Assembly (NCBI RefSeq): GCF_018080005.1
Contig: NZ_CP073015.1
Coordinates: 806,001 to 870,000, forward strand
DNA length: 64,000 bases
DNA from: Flavobacterium sp. CS20
Lineage (GTDB): Bacteria > Bacteroidota > Bacteroidia > Flavobacteriales > Flavobacteriaceae
Reading direction: 5' to 3'
In this document: one piece after another, positions 36,830 to 46,840 of the stretch
Position numbering within the stretch: position 1 is the first letter of the stretch
Layout: every line of letters begins with the position of its first letter
Position numbers and translations under genes: made by a program
The notes under the pieces: model-generated
Seen by the model: only the letters and a program-made list of their open reading frames with translations
The model's database searches: none
Told to the model about the DNA's origin: nothing

Positions 36830-39241
36830 ATGATAACAAACACCGAGTTGCATTTGTTAGGAAATCAATTTCCTGATGAAATCGTTTCTTTTGATCAAAA
36901 TGTTGATAAATTATATTTTAAAACCAAAAACAATATTGTTTTAGAACTTAGCGTATTAAGAGACAGTGTTTTAAGATTTAGATATGGAACAAGAGGACAG
37001 TTAGAAGAGGATTTTTCTTATGCTATTTCTGATAAAATCATCAAAGGATATAACAAACTTGAAGTTGCTGAAGATGTTGAAAACTATATCGTTACCACAT
37101 CAAAGTTGGTCTGTAAAATAGAAAAGAAAAGTCTTCAAAAGAAAATATATGATATTAATGGTCAGCTTATCAATGAAGATGAGTTGGGATTTCATTATGA
37201 AGAGTTTTACGAAAAAGGCGGCAACGTTGTAAAAATGAGTAAAATAACTCAAGAAAAAGAAGCCTTTTACGGCATGGGTGACAAACCTATGCATTCTAAT
37301 TTAAGAGGTAAACGCATTCAAAACTGGCTAACAGACGAATACGCCTTTACCAAAGATAAAGATCCAATATACAAGGCTGTTCCATTTTATATAGGTATGC
37401 ATCATCAACAAGCATACGGGATTTTTTTTGACAACTCATTTAAAACATTTTTTGACTTTTGTCAAGAACGGCACAACATCACGAGTTTTTGGGCTCAAGG
37501 TGGTGAGATGAATTACTATTTTATTTATGACCCAAAAATGGAAAACGTAGTCAGCAATTATACAAATTTAACAGGTCATGCTGAACTACCACCATTATGG
37601 GCGTTGGGCTATCATCAATCTAAATGGAGTTACTATCCTGAAAGTCGATTTAGAGAAATTGCTCAAAAGTTTAGAGAACTTAAAATTCCTTGTGACGGTA
37701 TTTATCTCGACATTGATTATATGGATGGTTTTAGGTGTTTTACTTGGAACAAAGAATACTTTCCAGATCCGAGAAAAATGGTCAAAGAATTGGCTGATGA
37801 TGGTTTTAAAACCATTGTAATAATTGATCCAGGAATAAAAATTGATGATGAATACGACATTTATAAACAAGGTATTGAAAAAGATTATTTCTGCAAACGT
37901 GCTGACGGACCACATATGATTGGTAAAGTTTGGCCTGGTGAATGTTGTTTTCCTGATTTCACAAAACCAGAAGTGAGAGAATGGTGGGCAGATTTATATA
38001 AAGAATTGATTTCAGAAGTTGGTGTCAAAGGCGTTTGGAATGATATGAACGAACCTGCGGTAATGGAAGTACCTAACAAAACTTTTCCCGATGATGTCAG
38101 ACACGATTACGACGGTCATCCTTGTAGCCACAGAAAAGCACATAATGTTTATGGCACACAAATGGCAAGAGCCACTTTTGAAGGCGTCAAAAAATATGCT
38201 TATCCTAAAAGACCTTTTGTGATTACTCGTTCAGCTTATAGCGGTGCTCAGCGATATGGCACGTCATGGACAGGCGACAATGTAGCCACGTGGGAACACT
38301 TGTGGCTTGCCAATGTCCAAATTCAACGTATGAATCTATCAGGAATGGCGTTTTCAGGCTCAGATATTGGTGGATTTGCAGAGCAACCCAACAGCGAATT
38401 GTTTGTCAGATGGATTCAACTTGGGGTGTTTCATCCGTTTTGCAGAACGCACTCAAGCGGTCATCACGGCGACCAAGAACCTTGGAGCTTTGATGATGAA
38501 GTGACTGACATCACCAGAAAATTTATTGAGCTACGCTATACGCTTTTACCTTATTTATACACAGCATTTTATCAGTATTCAACAGAAGGAATTCCTATAG
38601 TAAAACCTTTGGTTTACTTTGATCAAGACGATCCACAAACCCATTTTAGAACAGATGAATTTATTTTTGGAAACAAAATTTTAGTTTGTCCAATTTTGGA
38701 ACCCAACTCCAAAGGGCGACGAATGTATTTTCCGAGAGGCGAGTGGTATAACTTTTGGGACAATACACGTTTTAGCGGTGGTAAAGAAATGTGGGTCGAT
38801 GCTGATATGGACAGTCTTCCTGTGTATGTCAAAGCTGGTGCTATTATTCCGAGATATCCTGTTCAACAATACGTTGGAGAACTTGAAATTAAAGAATTAA
38901 AACTTGACATCTATTTTAAATTTGGCGAAGAAAAGTCACAAGTTTACGAAGATGCTCAAGATGGTTACGATTATCAAAAAGGGCGATATAGCTATAGAAA
39001 TTTTAAACTAACTGGCAAAAAAGATGATTTAATCATCACTCAACACAAACTCGGAAAGTATAACACCGAATACGATTATTTTAAAATTAATTTGATTGGC
39101 TTGCCATTTGATATATTTGAAATTGAAATTGACAACGTAAAAGTGAGTTTAGACGAATTAGAATTTGATGAGTCCAAAACCAATTTCAAAATCACCAAGA
39201 ATTTTTCTGAAATTCACATCAAATCAAACAATGACCGATAG
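36830..39241 (+). CDS. Alpha-glucosidase, glycoside hydrolase family 31
   Basis: The product (803 aa) has an N-terminal beta-sandwich, a barrel and C-terminal beta domains of family 31. YGMGDKP and YFIYDPKMENVV precede the barrel. LWALGYHQSKWSYYPE and DGIYLDIDYMDGFRCFTW are the usual substrate-site segments, GVWNDMNEPAVM holds the nucleophile (about Asp405), and TSWTGDN and SGSDIGGFA follow as in the family. No signal peptide is visible, so it should act in the cytoplasm, trimming alpha-glucans or maltose-type sugars from the GlgE pathway. It overlaps the next gene by 11 bp. Confidence 0.92.
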   Translation: MITNTELHLLGNQFPDEIVSFDQNVDKLYFKTKNNIVLELSVLRDSVLRFRYGTRGQLEEDFSYAISDKIIKGYNKLEVAEDVENYIVTTSKLVCKIEKKSLQKKIYDINGQLINEDELGFHYEEFYEKGGNVVKMSKITQEKEAFYGMGDKPMHSNLRGKRIQNWLTDEYAFTKDKDPIYKAVPFYIGMHHQQAYGIFFDNSFKTFFDFCQERHNITSFWAQGGEMNYYFIYDPKMENVVSNYTNLTGHAELPPLWALGYHQSKWSYYPESRFREIAQKFRELKIPCDGIYLDIDYMDGFRCFTWNKEYFPDPRKMVKELADDGFKTIVIIDPGIKIDDEYDIYKQGIEKDYFCKRADGPHMIGKVWPGECCFPDFTKPEVREWWADLYKELISEVGVKGVWNDMNEPAVMEVPNKTFPDDVRHDYDGHPCSHRKAHNVYGTQMARATFEGVKKYAYPKRPFVITRSAYSGAQRYGTSWTGDNVATWEHLWLANVQIQRMNLSGMAFSGSDIGGFAEQPNSELFVRWIQLGVFHPFCRTHSSGHHGDQEPWSFDDEVTDITRKFIELRYTLLPYLYTAFYQYSTEGIPIVKPLVYFDQDDPQTHFRTDEFIFGNKILVCPILEPNSKGRRMYFPRGEWYNFWDNTRFSGGKEMWVDADMDSLPVYVKAGAIIPRYPVQQYVGELEIKELKLDIYFKFGEEKSQVYEDAQDGYDYQKGRYSYRNFKLTGKKDDLIITQHKLGKYNTEYDYFKINLIGLPFDIFEIEIDNVKVSLDELEFDESKTNFKITKNFSEIHIKSNNDR

Positions 39242-40151
39242 AAAGTTTAAAGATTATATTCTTGTTTCTCTCAAAGGAATAGCCATGGGTGCGACCGATG
39301 TTGTACCTGGCGTTTCTGGTGGGACAATTGCCTTTATTACTGGGATTTACGAAGAGTTGGTCACCAGCATTAGCAATGTTGATTTTAGTTTATTAAAAAC
39401 TTGGAAACAACGCGGTTTTTTAGCAATGTGGAAACAACTCAACGGTTCTTTTTTGTTGTCATTAATCATCGGAATTGGCATTAGTATTTTGTCTTTGATG
39501 AAATTGATGAAATATCTCTTAGAAACACATCCTGTGATGGTTTGGTCGTTTTTCTTTGGCTTGGTTTTGGCCAGTGTTTGGTATATTGGCAAGCAAATTC
39601 CGAAATGGAAATTGAGCTATATCATTGCTTTAATCATAGCTTCGGTTGTGGCTTATTTCATTACAACTTTGACTCCAGCTGGTGAAACGCAAAGCTTATT
39701 GTATTTGTTTTTTTGTGGTGCTTTAGCCATTTGTGCTATGATTTTACCAGGCATTTCAGGTGCATTTATTTTGGTATTGTTAGGTGCTTACAAACAAATT
39801 ATAGAAGCTGTCAGTAATTTAGAAATCAAAACTGTAGCCGTTGTTGTTGCTGGAGCTATAGTTGGATTGCTTTCTTTTTCTCGACTTTTAAAATGGCTGT
39901 TTCAACGTTATGAAAACTTGACTCTCTCTATTTTAACCGGTTTTATTATTGGGTCTCTCAATAAAATTTGGCCGTGGAAAAACATTATTGATTCAGAAAT
40001 TATACACGGTAAAGAAGTTATTTTAAGTCAAAAATCAGTTTGGCCTAATGCTTTTGAAGGCAATCCACAAATTTTATCAGCAGTTGTTCTTTCTATTTTG
40101 GGTTTTGCGCTAATTTTAATCTTAGAAAAGTGGTCGTATAAGAAGTCATAA
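39231..40151 (+). CDS. DUF368 membrane protein, first copy
   Basis: From ATG 39231 (inside the end of the GH31 gene) the product is 306 residues. It has about eight membrane segments and the family signature GIAMGATDVVPGVSGGTIAF, repeated in a diverged form as MILPGISGAFILVLLGAY, showing an internal duplication. DUF368 proteins are polytopic and some are related to undecaprenyl phosphate or lipid carrier recycling; I cannot assign that here. An in-frame start at 39165 would add residues encoded within the upstream gene and is rejected. A second copy follows after 2 bp. Confidence 0.88.
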   Translation: MTDRKFKDYILVSLKGIAMGATDVVPGVSGGTIAFITGIYEELVTSISNVDFSLLKTWKQRGFLAMWKQLNGSFLLSLIIGIGISILSLMKLMKYLLETHPVMVWSFFFGLVLASVWYIGKQIPKWKLSYIIALIIASVVAYFITTLTPAGETQSLLYLFFCGALAICAMILPGISGAFILVLLGAYKQIIEAVSNLEIKTVAVVVAGAIVGLLSFSRLLKWLFQRYENLTLSILTGFIIGSLNKIWPWKNIIDSEIIHGKEVILSQKSVWPNAFEGNPQILSAVVLSILGFALILILEKWSYKKS

Positions 40152-40153
40152 GT

Positions 40154-41179
40154 ATGGAAGCCACTCGCAGTTTTACAGACAAAATTCTGCTCGTAGTAAA
40201 AGGAATTGCTATGGGTGCGACTAATAAAGTTCCAGGCGTTTCTGGAGGTGTTGTTGCTTTTGTGGCTGGCTTTTATGAAGAGTTTATTTATTCCTTACAA
40301 AAATTTAATACCAAAGCTTTAAAGTTGATTTTTAATGGAAGGTTTAGAAGCTTTCTACAATATATCAATTACAAATTTATCAGCCTTCTTGTTTTAGGTA
40401 TGATTATCAGTTATTTCAGCGTATCAAAAATATTAGACTATTTGATATTAAGATTTGAAATATACGTTTGGGCTACATTTTTTGGAATGATTTTAGGTTC
40501 TATATATTATCTCAGTATTGATTTTAACTTAAAGTCAAAAGCACAGATTTTGTTTATTATTTTAGGTACAATTTGCGGTTTATTCATTAGTTTTTTAGAG
40601 CCAGCAACACAAAATGATAACCTTTGGTTTGTGCTACTTTGTGGCTTTGTCAGTGTTTCTGGTATGACTTTGCCGGGTTTATCTGGTTCGTTTTTGCTTA
40701 TCTTGATGGGAAATTATGTGTTGCTTTTAGTCGATTCTGTCAATGCACTTTATGATACTATAGCTGAAATTATTCAGTGGGATTTTAACTTTGTCGATAA
40801 TGCTCAACGCATTCATTTACTAAAAATATTAGGGGTTTTTACAGCAGGTTCAATCTTAGGATTAGTGAGTATTTCTCATATTTTGGGTTATGTGATGAAA
40901 CGTTTTAAAGATATTACTTTTGCAACTATCATTGGGTTTATTACTGGAAGTCTGGGCGTGGTTTGGACTTGGAAAGAAAAAATATATGATAGAAATAAAT
41001 TTGGTGAAATTTTGTATGATTCAAATCATCAACCTATCATTAAAAATTATCAACGCTTTTGGCCAGATTTTAGTTCATCATCAACTTATATCGCTATTTT
41101 TTTTATACTTATTGGTGTTTCTGTTATTTTATTTTTAGTTTGGTATGATAAACGAAATAAGACATCACGCTATGCTTAA
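40154..41179 (+). CDS. DUF368 membrane protein, second copy
   Basis: The 341-residue product has the same two signatures as its neighbour: GIAMGATNKVPGVSGGVVAF near residue 16 and MTLPGLSGSFLLILMGNY near residue 175. It is about 35 residues longer, mainly because of a loop near residues 285-310. The two copies are clearly related but diverged, so the duplication is old. It overlaps aroE by 8 bp. The paired arrangement may reflect a heterodimer or separate substrates. Confidence 0.88.
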   Translation: MEATRSFTDKILLVVKGIAMGATNKVPGVSGGVVAFVAGFYEEFIYSLQKFNTKALKLIFNGRFRSFLQYINYKFISLLVLGMIISYFSVSKILDYLILRFEIYVWATFFGMILGSIYYLSIDFNLKSKAQILFIILGTICGLFISFLEPATQNDNLWFVLLCGFVSVSGMTLPGLSGSFLLILMGNYVLLLVDSVNALYDTIAEIIQWDFNFVDNAQRIHLLKILGVFTAGSILGLVSISHILGYVMKRFKDITFATIIGFITGSLGVVWTWKEKIYDRNKFGEILYDSNHQPIIKNYQRFWPDFSSSSTYIAIFFILIGVSVILFLVWYDKRNKTSRYA

Positions 41180-41900
41180 ATACGGTTTAATAGGAAAAAA
41201 TATAGCCTACTCATTTTCAAAAACTTATTTTAATCAAAAGTTTAAAGACTTAAATATTGATGCCGTTTATGAGAATTTTGATATCGATAATATTTTAAAA
41301 ATCAAAACTGTATTGAATCGCGAAAAAAACCTTAAAGGTTTAAATGTGACTATTCCATACAAAGAAAGTGTAATTGAATTTTTAGACGAATTAGATAAAA
41401 CAGCAAAAGCCGTTGGAGCGGTAAATACCATCAAAATTGTGAACAATAAGTTACACGGTTTTAATACCGACGTTTATGGATTTATGACCTCGCTGTTTCC
41501 TTTGTTAGAAAAACACCATCAAAAAGCCTTAGTTCTAGGATCTGGTGGTGCTTCAAAAGCGATTTGTTATGCCTTAAAATCTTTTGATATTAGCTATAAA
41601 ATAATATCAAGACAACCCCAACAACATCAAATTGGTTATGCAGATATCGATGAAAAATTAATGAAATCTCACTATCTAATTATCAACTGTACGCCACTTG
41701 GCACTTATCCTAATATAGAAGATGCACCAAATATTCCATATCAATATTTAACTTCAAAACACTTGTTGTATGATTTGGTTTACAATCCTAAAATCAGCAC
41801 GTTTTTAGCTCAAGGTAAAGCACAAAAGACCAAAATATGCAACGGCTACAATATGCTAAAATTTCAAGCTGAAAAAGCCTGGAAAATTTGGAATCAGTAA
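41172..41900 (+). CDS. aroE: Shikimate dehydrogenase
   Basis: The start ATG at 41172 gives 242 residues beginning MLKYGLIGKNIAYSFSKTYF, the standard AroE start with the shikimate-binding Ser. An earlier in-frame start at 41145 lies in the DUF368 gene and is rejected. The catalytic lysine is in NVTIPYKES, the substrate site in AVNTIKI and NTDVYGF, and the NADPH-binding loop is LGSGGASKAICYAL. The enzyme reduces 3-dehydroshikimate in aromatic amino acid synthesis. It is shorter than the enterobacterial form but typical of this group. Confidence 0.92.
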   Translation: MLKYGLIGKNIAYSFSKTYFNQKFKDLNIDAVYENFDIDNILKIKTVLNREKNLKGLNVTIPYKESVIEFLDELDKTAKAVGAVNTIKIVNNKLHGFNTDVYGFMTSLFPLLEKHHQKALVLGSGGASKAICYALKSFDISYKIISRQPQQHQIGYADIDEKLMKSHYLIINCTPLGTYPNIEDAPNIPYQYLTSKHLLYDLVYNPKISTFLAQGKAQKTKICNGYNMLKFQAEKAWKIWNQ

Positions 41901-41901
41901 T

Positions 41902-43625
41902 TTATATCTTTTTCCAAAATTTATAAACCACTATCGAACAAATCACACATATCAATGCTGAAAATAGAGTAGAAGTGAAGTTGCCAAAAATAGCTTGTCC
42001 AATACCAAAAAGAAGAGCATAAACACCGATAGTTGCGACCAAAAATGAACTGATTTGGTATCTGAAATTATGAAATTTTGACGTGTTATTAAACGCTTTT
42101 TGATCAAAAGATTTTAAGGTTTCTTTGTTGCTCGGGTTTGTCAATAAACTTACGCATATCCATGCCAAACTAGTGATGACAACACCATAGATGAGTTCTT
42201 CGTATTGCTGAATTTCAAACCAGAAATAATTATTTTTCTTATTGATAAAAAACACCAAAGCAATAACAAATGAAACCAACATTGCAGTAATTTCACTATA
42301 AGGATTTATACGATACCAAAACCATCTCACAATAAATAACAAGCCCGTTCCGGCACCGATCTGCAAAAGCAAGTCAAAGGCGTCTTTAGCTTCTTCTAAA
42401 ACAAAAGCCAACAAAGCTGATAGCACCATCATAATCAATATAGAAAGTCTTCCAATGAGGACTTGCTGTTTAGAAGAAGCTTCAGGTTTGATAAATCTGA
42501 CATAAAAATCGTTGACAATATAGCTACTGCCCCAATTCAAGTGGGTTGAGATTGTACTCATAAATGCTGCAATGAGCGATGTAACAACGATACCGATCAA
42601 ACCCGCGGGTAAAAGCTGAAGCATAGCCGCATAAGACAAATCATTTTTGATAAATTCAGGACTAAGGTTTGGATATGCATGTTGAAGGTCAACGAGATTT
42701 GGATAAATCACAATTGAAGCCAAACCCATAATGATCCACGGCCAAGGTCTGATGGCATAATGCATGACATTAAAAAACAAGGTAGCCAAGGTGGCGTGTT
42801 TTTCGTTTTTTGCAGCCAGCATACGTTGAACAATATAGCCACCGATGCCAGGTTCAGCACCAGGATACCAAACACTCCACCATTGAACGGCTAATGGAAT
42901 TACAAAAAGCGGAACATAAACTTCTGGTTGATTAAAATCAGGAAACATACTGAGTTTATCTTGAATATCAACCTGTTGTATTAAATTTTGAATACCACCT
43001 ATCTCAGGTCTATTGACCACATAAATACTATTTAAATGCTACCTGTCATTGCAATAATAAATTGAACAAAATCAGTAATCAACACACCTTTTAAGCCACC
43101 TAACATTGAATAAAAGGCTGTAATGCTACAAGCAATAATTAAAGATTTTGTTGCAGAAAAACCAAAAAGAACATGACCGATTTTGATGGCGACTAAACAA
43201 ACCGTTGCCATAATTACGATATTAAAAAACACACCAAGATACAAAGCTCTAAATCCCCTTAAAAATGAAGCACTTTTGCCGCTATAACGCAACTCATAAA
43301 ACTCCAAATCGGTTGTGATACCAGTTCTACGCCAAAGTTTAGCATAAAAGAAAACCGTAAGCATTCCTGTCAATAGAAAACTCCACCACACCCAATTGCC
43401 ACTGATGCCATCTTGTCTAACGATTCCAGCAACCAAACCTGGCGTATCGGCGACAAATGTTGTTGCCACCATAGAAACCCCAAGAACCCACCAAGGCATA
43501 TTTCTGCCAGACAAAAAGAAGTTTGAAGCACTTTTGCTACTATATTTTAAGGTGTAAATTCCTATAAATAAGCTTAAAGCAAAAAAGCTTCCAACAATGA
43601 CCCAATCTATAAAGGATAAACTCAT
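41902..43625 (-). pseudogene. Sodium/solute symporter (SSS family) with a single-base frame break
   Basis: Two minus-strand frames join into one SSS-family transporter. The first (43625-43032) has several membrane segments, FFLSGRNMPWWVLGVSM and DFVQFIIAMTGSI. The second (43020-41902) continues with VVNRPEIGGIQNL and FVIPLAVQWWSVWYPGAEPG and includes the family segment AAFMSTISTHLNWGSSYIVND. Adding one base to the ATTTAAAT run near 43031-43037 restores a single frame of 575 codons. The break lies in a short homopolymer, the usual site of sequencing error. Such proteins import sugars or organic solutes with sodium. The gene follows ridA in the lptD operon. Confidence 0.85.
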
Positions 43626-43630
43626 AGGCT

Positions 43631-44014
43631 TTAGTCTGTACCAGCTATGAGGCTAATTTCTATATTGACATCTTTAGGCAACTTGGCAACTTGAACCGTT
43701 TCTCTTGCGGGTGCATTTTCAGGTTTAAAATATTGACTATAGACTGAATTGACAACTTCAAAATCTGACATTTCTTTTAAAAATATACTCACTTTAATAA
43801 CGTGTTCAAAATTCAAATTGGCTTTGTGAAGAATGGCTTTTAAATTTTTAAAAACTTGATGCGTTTCTATTTCTATAGAATCTTGAACTAAATTTCCATC
43901 CAAATCCAAAGCAATTTGTCCAGAAGTGAATAGTAAGTTTCCAAATTTTACAGATTGATTATATGGGTAGATAGGTTTTGGTGCGTGGTTAGAATTGATG
44001 ATTTGCTTTGTCAT
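43631..44014 (-). CDS. ridA: RidA-family deaminase
   Basis: The 127-residue protein is a standard Rid-family member: IYPYNQSVKFGNLLFTSGQI near the N-terminus, QVFKNLKAILHKANLNFEHV in the middle and NAPARETVQVAKLP with the catalytic Arg. These proteins form trimers and hydrolyse reactive enamine/imine intermediates such as 2-aminoacrylate. It lies 15 bp after lptD and 5 bp before the symporter gene, so the three are probably co-transcribed. Confidence 0.92.
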   Translation of the reverse strand: MTKQIINSNHAPKPIYPYNQSVKFGNLLFTSGQIALDLDGNLVQDSIEIETHQVFKNLKAILHKANLNFEHVIKVSIFLKEMSDFEVVNSVYSQYFKPENAPARETVQVAKLPKDVNIEISLIAGTD

Positions 44015-44029
44015 ATGTTGTCTGTTTTA

Positions 44030-46759
44030 TTAATTTAAAGTTCTGTCGGGTTCACGATTTTTATCATATTTAATATCTCTAAATATACCTGATTTTATAC
44101 CGATAAAGAAAAACCAAGATCTTCTATTTCCAATAGGTTGCCAGTTAAAACTCATTTGCCAACTTTTTAAATCTCTACTAAATCTAAGTTGAGTAAATGT
44201 AAACCCAGGATTGACCAAGTCAAAGCCTGACGAACCTCCAATTGACCAACGTGGTGACAAATCAATATCACCTGAAAACATAATAGAATGACTAGAAATT
44301 TCATTTTGTCTAGCCGTATTGTTATAGGTCATAGTATATTGAAAATTAAGTGACCAAGGTGGTTTGTAGTTATAAAATTCGTTCTCGTCGGTTTTGGGTT
44401 CGTCTTTTTTACCTCTTGGGTTTAGACGATTGTTTAAAGGATTTCCACTACCGAACAAATCATCAGGGCGTCCACCATTTAAAAATGTGTCGTCATTTAA
44501 GTTTTCTTCTTCTTCTTCGTCTTCATCATCATCATCTCCTTTTGTAAAATCTTTATCAGATAGTCTATATCCGAAACTCATGTTAGCACGTGTCAACCTA
44601 AACAGACTTCCACCGTTGTTTATATTCAAAGTATTGATACGTCTATTATTACTATCTAAAGCATAAATATCTAATGCACCATTAAAATTGATGTTTAATT
44701 TTTCATCAAATAAAGGAATATTTCCTCTCACAGATATTGGACTTAATTTTAAAGAATCGGCTGCAAAATTATAACTGGTATTAAACCCGAGATTACTCAA
44801 TAGTTTTACTTTTTTGTAAGCTTCATCGCCTGTTAGTGTAGTATCTTTTTTTCTAACTTTGGCTTCAAAATCATTGGTTAAACCAAAAGACATACTACTG
44901 GAAAAATTAGGGTTTGGAGATCCATATAATGTGCCGTCAAATCGCGATACTTGTCGTGTTCTATCAGGTGCTGTTCCAACACCTGGAATAGTAATTTGTT
45001 CAAAAAACTCATCAAAACCAGGATTGATAGAGTAGGAGACACTTGGTCTCATGACATGCCGAATGGCTTTGATTTTTTTATCATCACCAAATTTAAACAT
45101 CCCATAAACGGTTGTTCCAATACTAGCTTGTGCATTGTAAGTTCGGTAAGAATCAAATCCGTTGATGGTATCGCGTTGAATGGTTTGCGTTTCTTCGTCA
45201 AAAAAAGGGTCAAAGGTTTTGAACACCCAAGTTTCTTGATAGTTAACACCAGTTGACATACTAAAATGCTCAAAAATTTTAAAGTTTGTGGTAATAGGAA
45301 TGCTGTGTTGTAACCCCATATTCATATCTTTAAACATTTGGGACTTAAAAAATAAAGAATCTGTAGTTTGAATACGGTTTTCTCCTCTTAAATTATATTG
45401 AAGGTTAATGTTTTCTAAGGCTCCTTTTTTTGCTCTAAATTCAGGTTCAAACGGATAAATACGATTGATGCTAAACTGTAAGGTCGGCAAGGTCATGTTA
45501 ATTTGTTCTGTATTAGTATTTTGACTATGCGTAGCAGAAAGTGTTAAATTCATACCTGGCTCACCTTCAAATGTTTTGGAATAGGATACAGAAGAATTAA
45601 ATGAATTGTTTAAAGTATTACCTGTATTAAGTTGATTGATAGATTGTCTAAAATATTTACTAGAACCCACATTAACCGAAGCCGAAAACCTAGAACTCGG
45701 ATTAGCTTTTTGGTCTTGACTATGATTCCATGTAAGGTTAAAAATCTGCTGTTCAGAAAAATTAGGAAAACCACGTTCTTCAGTTAAAAGTCTTTCAATT
45801 CTAAGACTAAATCTGCCACCAAAACTGTATCTCAAAGCATAGTTAGAGTCAAATCTTAAACCATAACTACCATTAGAATAAATATCGCCAAGCACTTTTA
45901 AATCCACATAATCGTTGATAGCAAAATAATATCCACCATTTTGAAGACCAAAACCACGATTTCTACTATCAGCATAAGACGGAATGATAAACCCAGAAGT
46001 CTGTGAGTCTGATAGTGGAAAAAAACCATACGGCAAACCAATAGGTGTGGGAACGTCAGCAATATACATGTTGACCAATCCTGTAACTACTTTTTTGTCA
46101 GGGACAAATTTTATTTTTCGGGCAAGAAAATAATATTCTGGATTTTCAATATCTTCAGATGTGGTAAACTTGGCGTTGCGCATATAGAAGACCGAATCGT
46201 TTACCCGTTTTGAAGCTTCGGCAATGATATTCAGTTCGCCATCTTTGGTTCTTGAATTATAGATCAAAGCTTTTTTGGTTTTATAATTAAAGAAGATACT
46301 ATCAGGTTCTACAACATTGCTTCCTTGTTTAAAAACCGGTCGTTGGGTATAACCCGTTGAATCTTTTATTCCAGCGGCAAACACGTTGTCATTATTGTTA
46401 TTCAAGATGATAATACCTGCAGTTAGCTCAATATCACCATACACAACTTTGGCTTTGTCATACAGATACATTTTGTTTTCAGCCCTTGAAAGACGTTGAT
46501 AAGCTGCGACTTCTTTTTTTACAATATCTGTAAGTGCAAGACTATTTACGGTGTCTGTCTTTACGCTATCTTTGACAGTAACAGGTTGTAGTCTTATAAT
46601 ATTTTTTGATTGAAAATCTATTGTATCTTTTTGAATAATGTCTTTCTTATGAAGACTATCTGGTGTTGATGGCAAGTCGTTATTATCAATTTGGGCATGA
46701 ATATTGAGACTAAACCCAATACAAATGAATAAAAGTATATGTAGTATTCTTGCCTGCAA
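44030..46759 (-). CDS. lptD: LptD-like outer membrane LPS assembly protein
   Basis: The 909-residue product has an N-terminal signal (ILHILLFICIGFSLNIHAQ), an OstA-like beta-jellyroll region (about 90-240, with YGDIELTAGIIILNN) and a large C-terminal beta barrel with many alternating aromatic segments, ending in SWFFFIGIKSGIF. LptD inserts LPS into the outer leaflet. Near residues 750-765 there is an unusual acidic stretch (DDDDEDEEEEE), probably an extracellular or periplasmic loop. The only start that keeps the signal peptide is TTG at 46759, because an in-frame stop lies just upstream. The gene is divergent from the amidase gene. Confidence 0.88.
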   Translation of the reverse strand: MQARILHILLFICIGFSLNIHAQIDNNDLPSTPDSLHKKDIIQKDTIDFQSKNIIRLQPVTVKDSVKTDTVNSLALTDIVKKEVAAYQRLSRAENKMYLYDKAKVVYGDIELTAGIIILNNNNDNVFAAGIKDSTGYTQRPVFKQGSNVVEPDSIFFNYKTKKALIYNSRTKDGELNIIAEASKRVNDSVFYMRNAKFTTSEDIENPEYYFLARKIKFVPDKKVVTGLVNMYIADVPTPIGLPYGFFPLSDSQTSGFIIPSYADSRNRGFGLQNGGYYFAINDYVDLKVLGDIYSNGSYGLRFDSNYALRYSFGGRFSLRIERLLTEERGFPNFSEQQIFNLTWNHSQDQKANPSSRFSASVNVGSSKYFRQSINQLNTGNTLNNSFNSSVSYSKTFEGEPGMNLTLSATHSQNTNTEQINMTLPTLQFSINRIYPFEPEFRAKKGALENINLQYNLRGENRIQTTDSLFFKSQMFKDMNMGLQHSIPITTNFKIFEHFSMSTGVNYQETWVFKTFDPFFDEETQTIQRDTINGFDSYRTYNAQASIGTTVYGMFKFGDDKKIKAIRHVMRPSVSYSINPGFDEFFEQITIPGVGTAPDRTRQVSRFDGTLYGSPNPNFSSSMSFGLTNDFEAKVRKKDTTLTGDEAYKKVKLLSNLGFNTSYNFAADSLKLSPISVRGNIPLFDEKLNINFNGALDIYALDSNNRRINTLNINNGGSLFRLTRANMSFGYRLSDKDFTKGDDDDEDEEEEENLNDDTFLNGGRPDDLFGSGNPLNNRLNPRGKKDEPKTDENEFYNYKPPWSLNFQYTMTYNNTARQNEISSHSIMFSGDIDLSPRWSIGGSSGFDLVNPGFTFTQLRFSRDLKSWQMSFNWQPIGNRRSWFFFIGIKSGIFRDIKYDKNREPDRTLN

Positions 46760-46779
46760 GATTTATAGTCGTATTTTTG
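46750..46779 (+). promoter_or_regulatory. Promoter of the amidase operon
   Basis: TTG at 46750-46752 and TATTTTTG at 46772-46779 are 19 bp apart and match the Bacteroidota -33/-7 consensus. The element lies about 46 bp before the amidase ATG and overlaps the first codons of the divergent lptD gene. Confidence 0.58.
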
Positions 46780-46806
46780 TTTTTAAGATAGCTTTATAAA
46801 AACCGT

Positions 46807-46840
46807 CAAAATTACATATTATTAAATGAATAGATTACAA
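46807..46840 (-). promoter_or_regulatory. Candidate promoter of lptD
   Basis: On the minus strand TAATTTTG (46814-46807) matches TAnnTTTG and TTG (46840-46838) lies 23 bp upstream of it. The spacing is a little long. It runs back to back with the amidase promoter. Confidence 0.42.

Noticed and set aside
31995..38493. Short open frames within glgE, glgB and the GH31 gene
   Set aside because: They overlap full-length, well-conserved enzymes and match no family.
44350..44666. Plus-strand open frames within lptD
   Set aside because: They are mirror images of the acidic and barrel-coding region (Ser/Leu-rich from GAA/GAT codons read backward).
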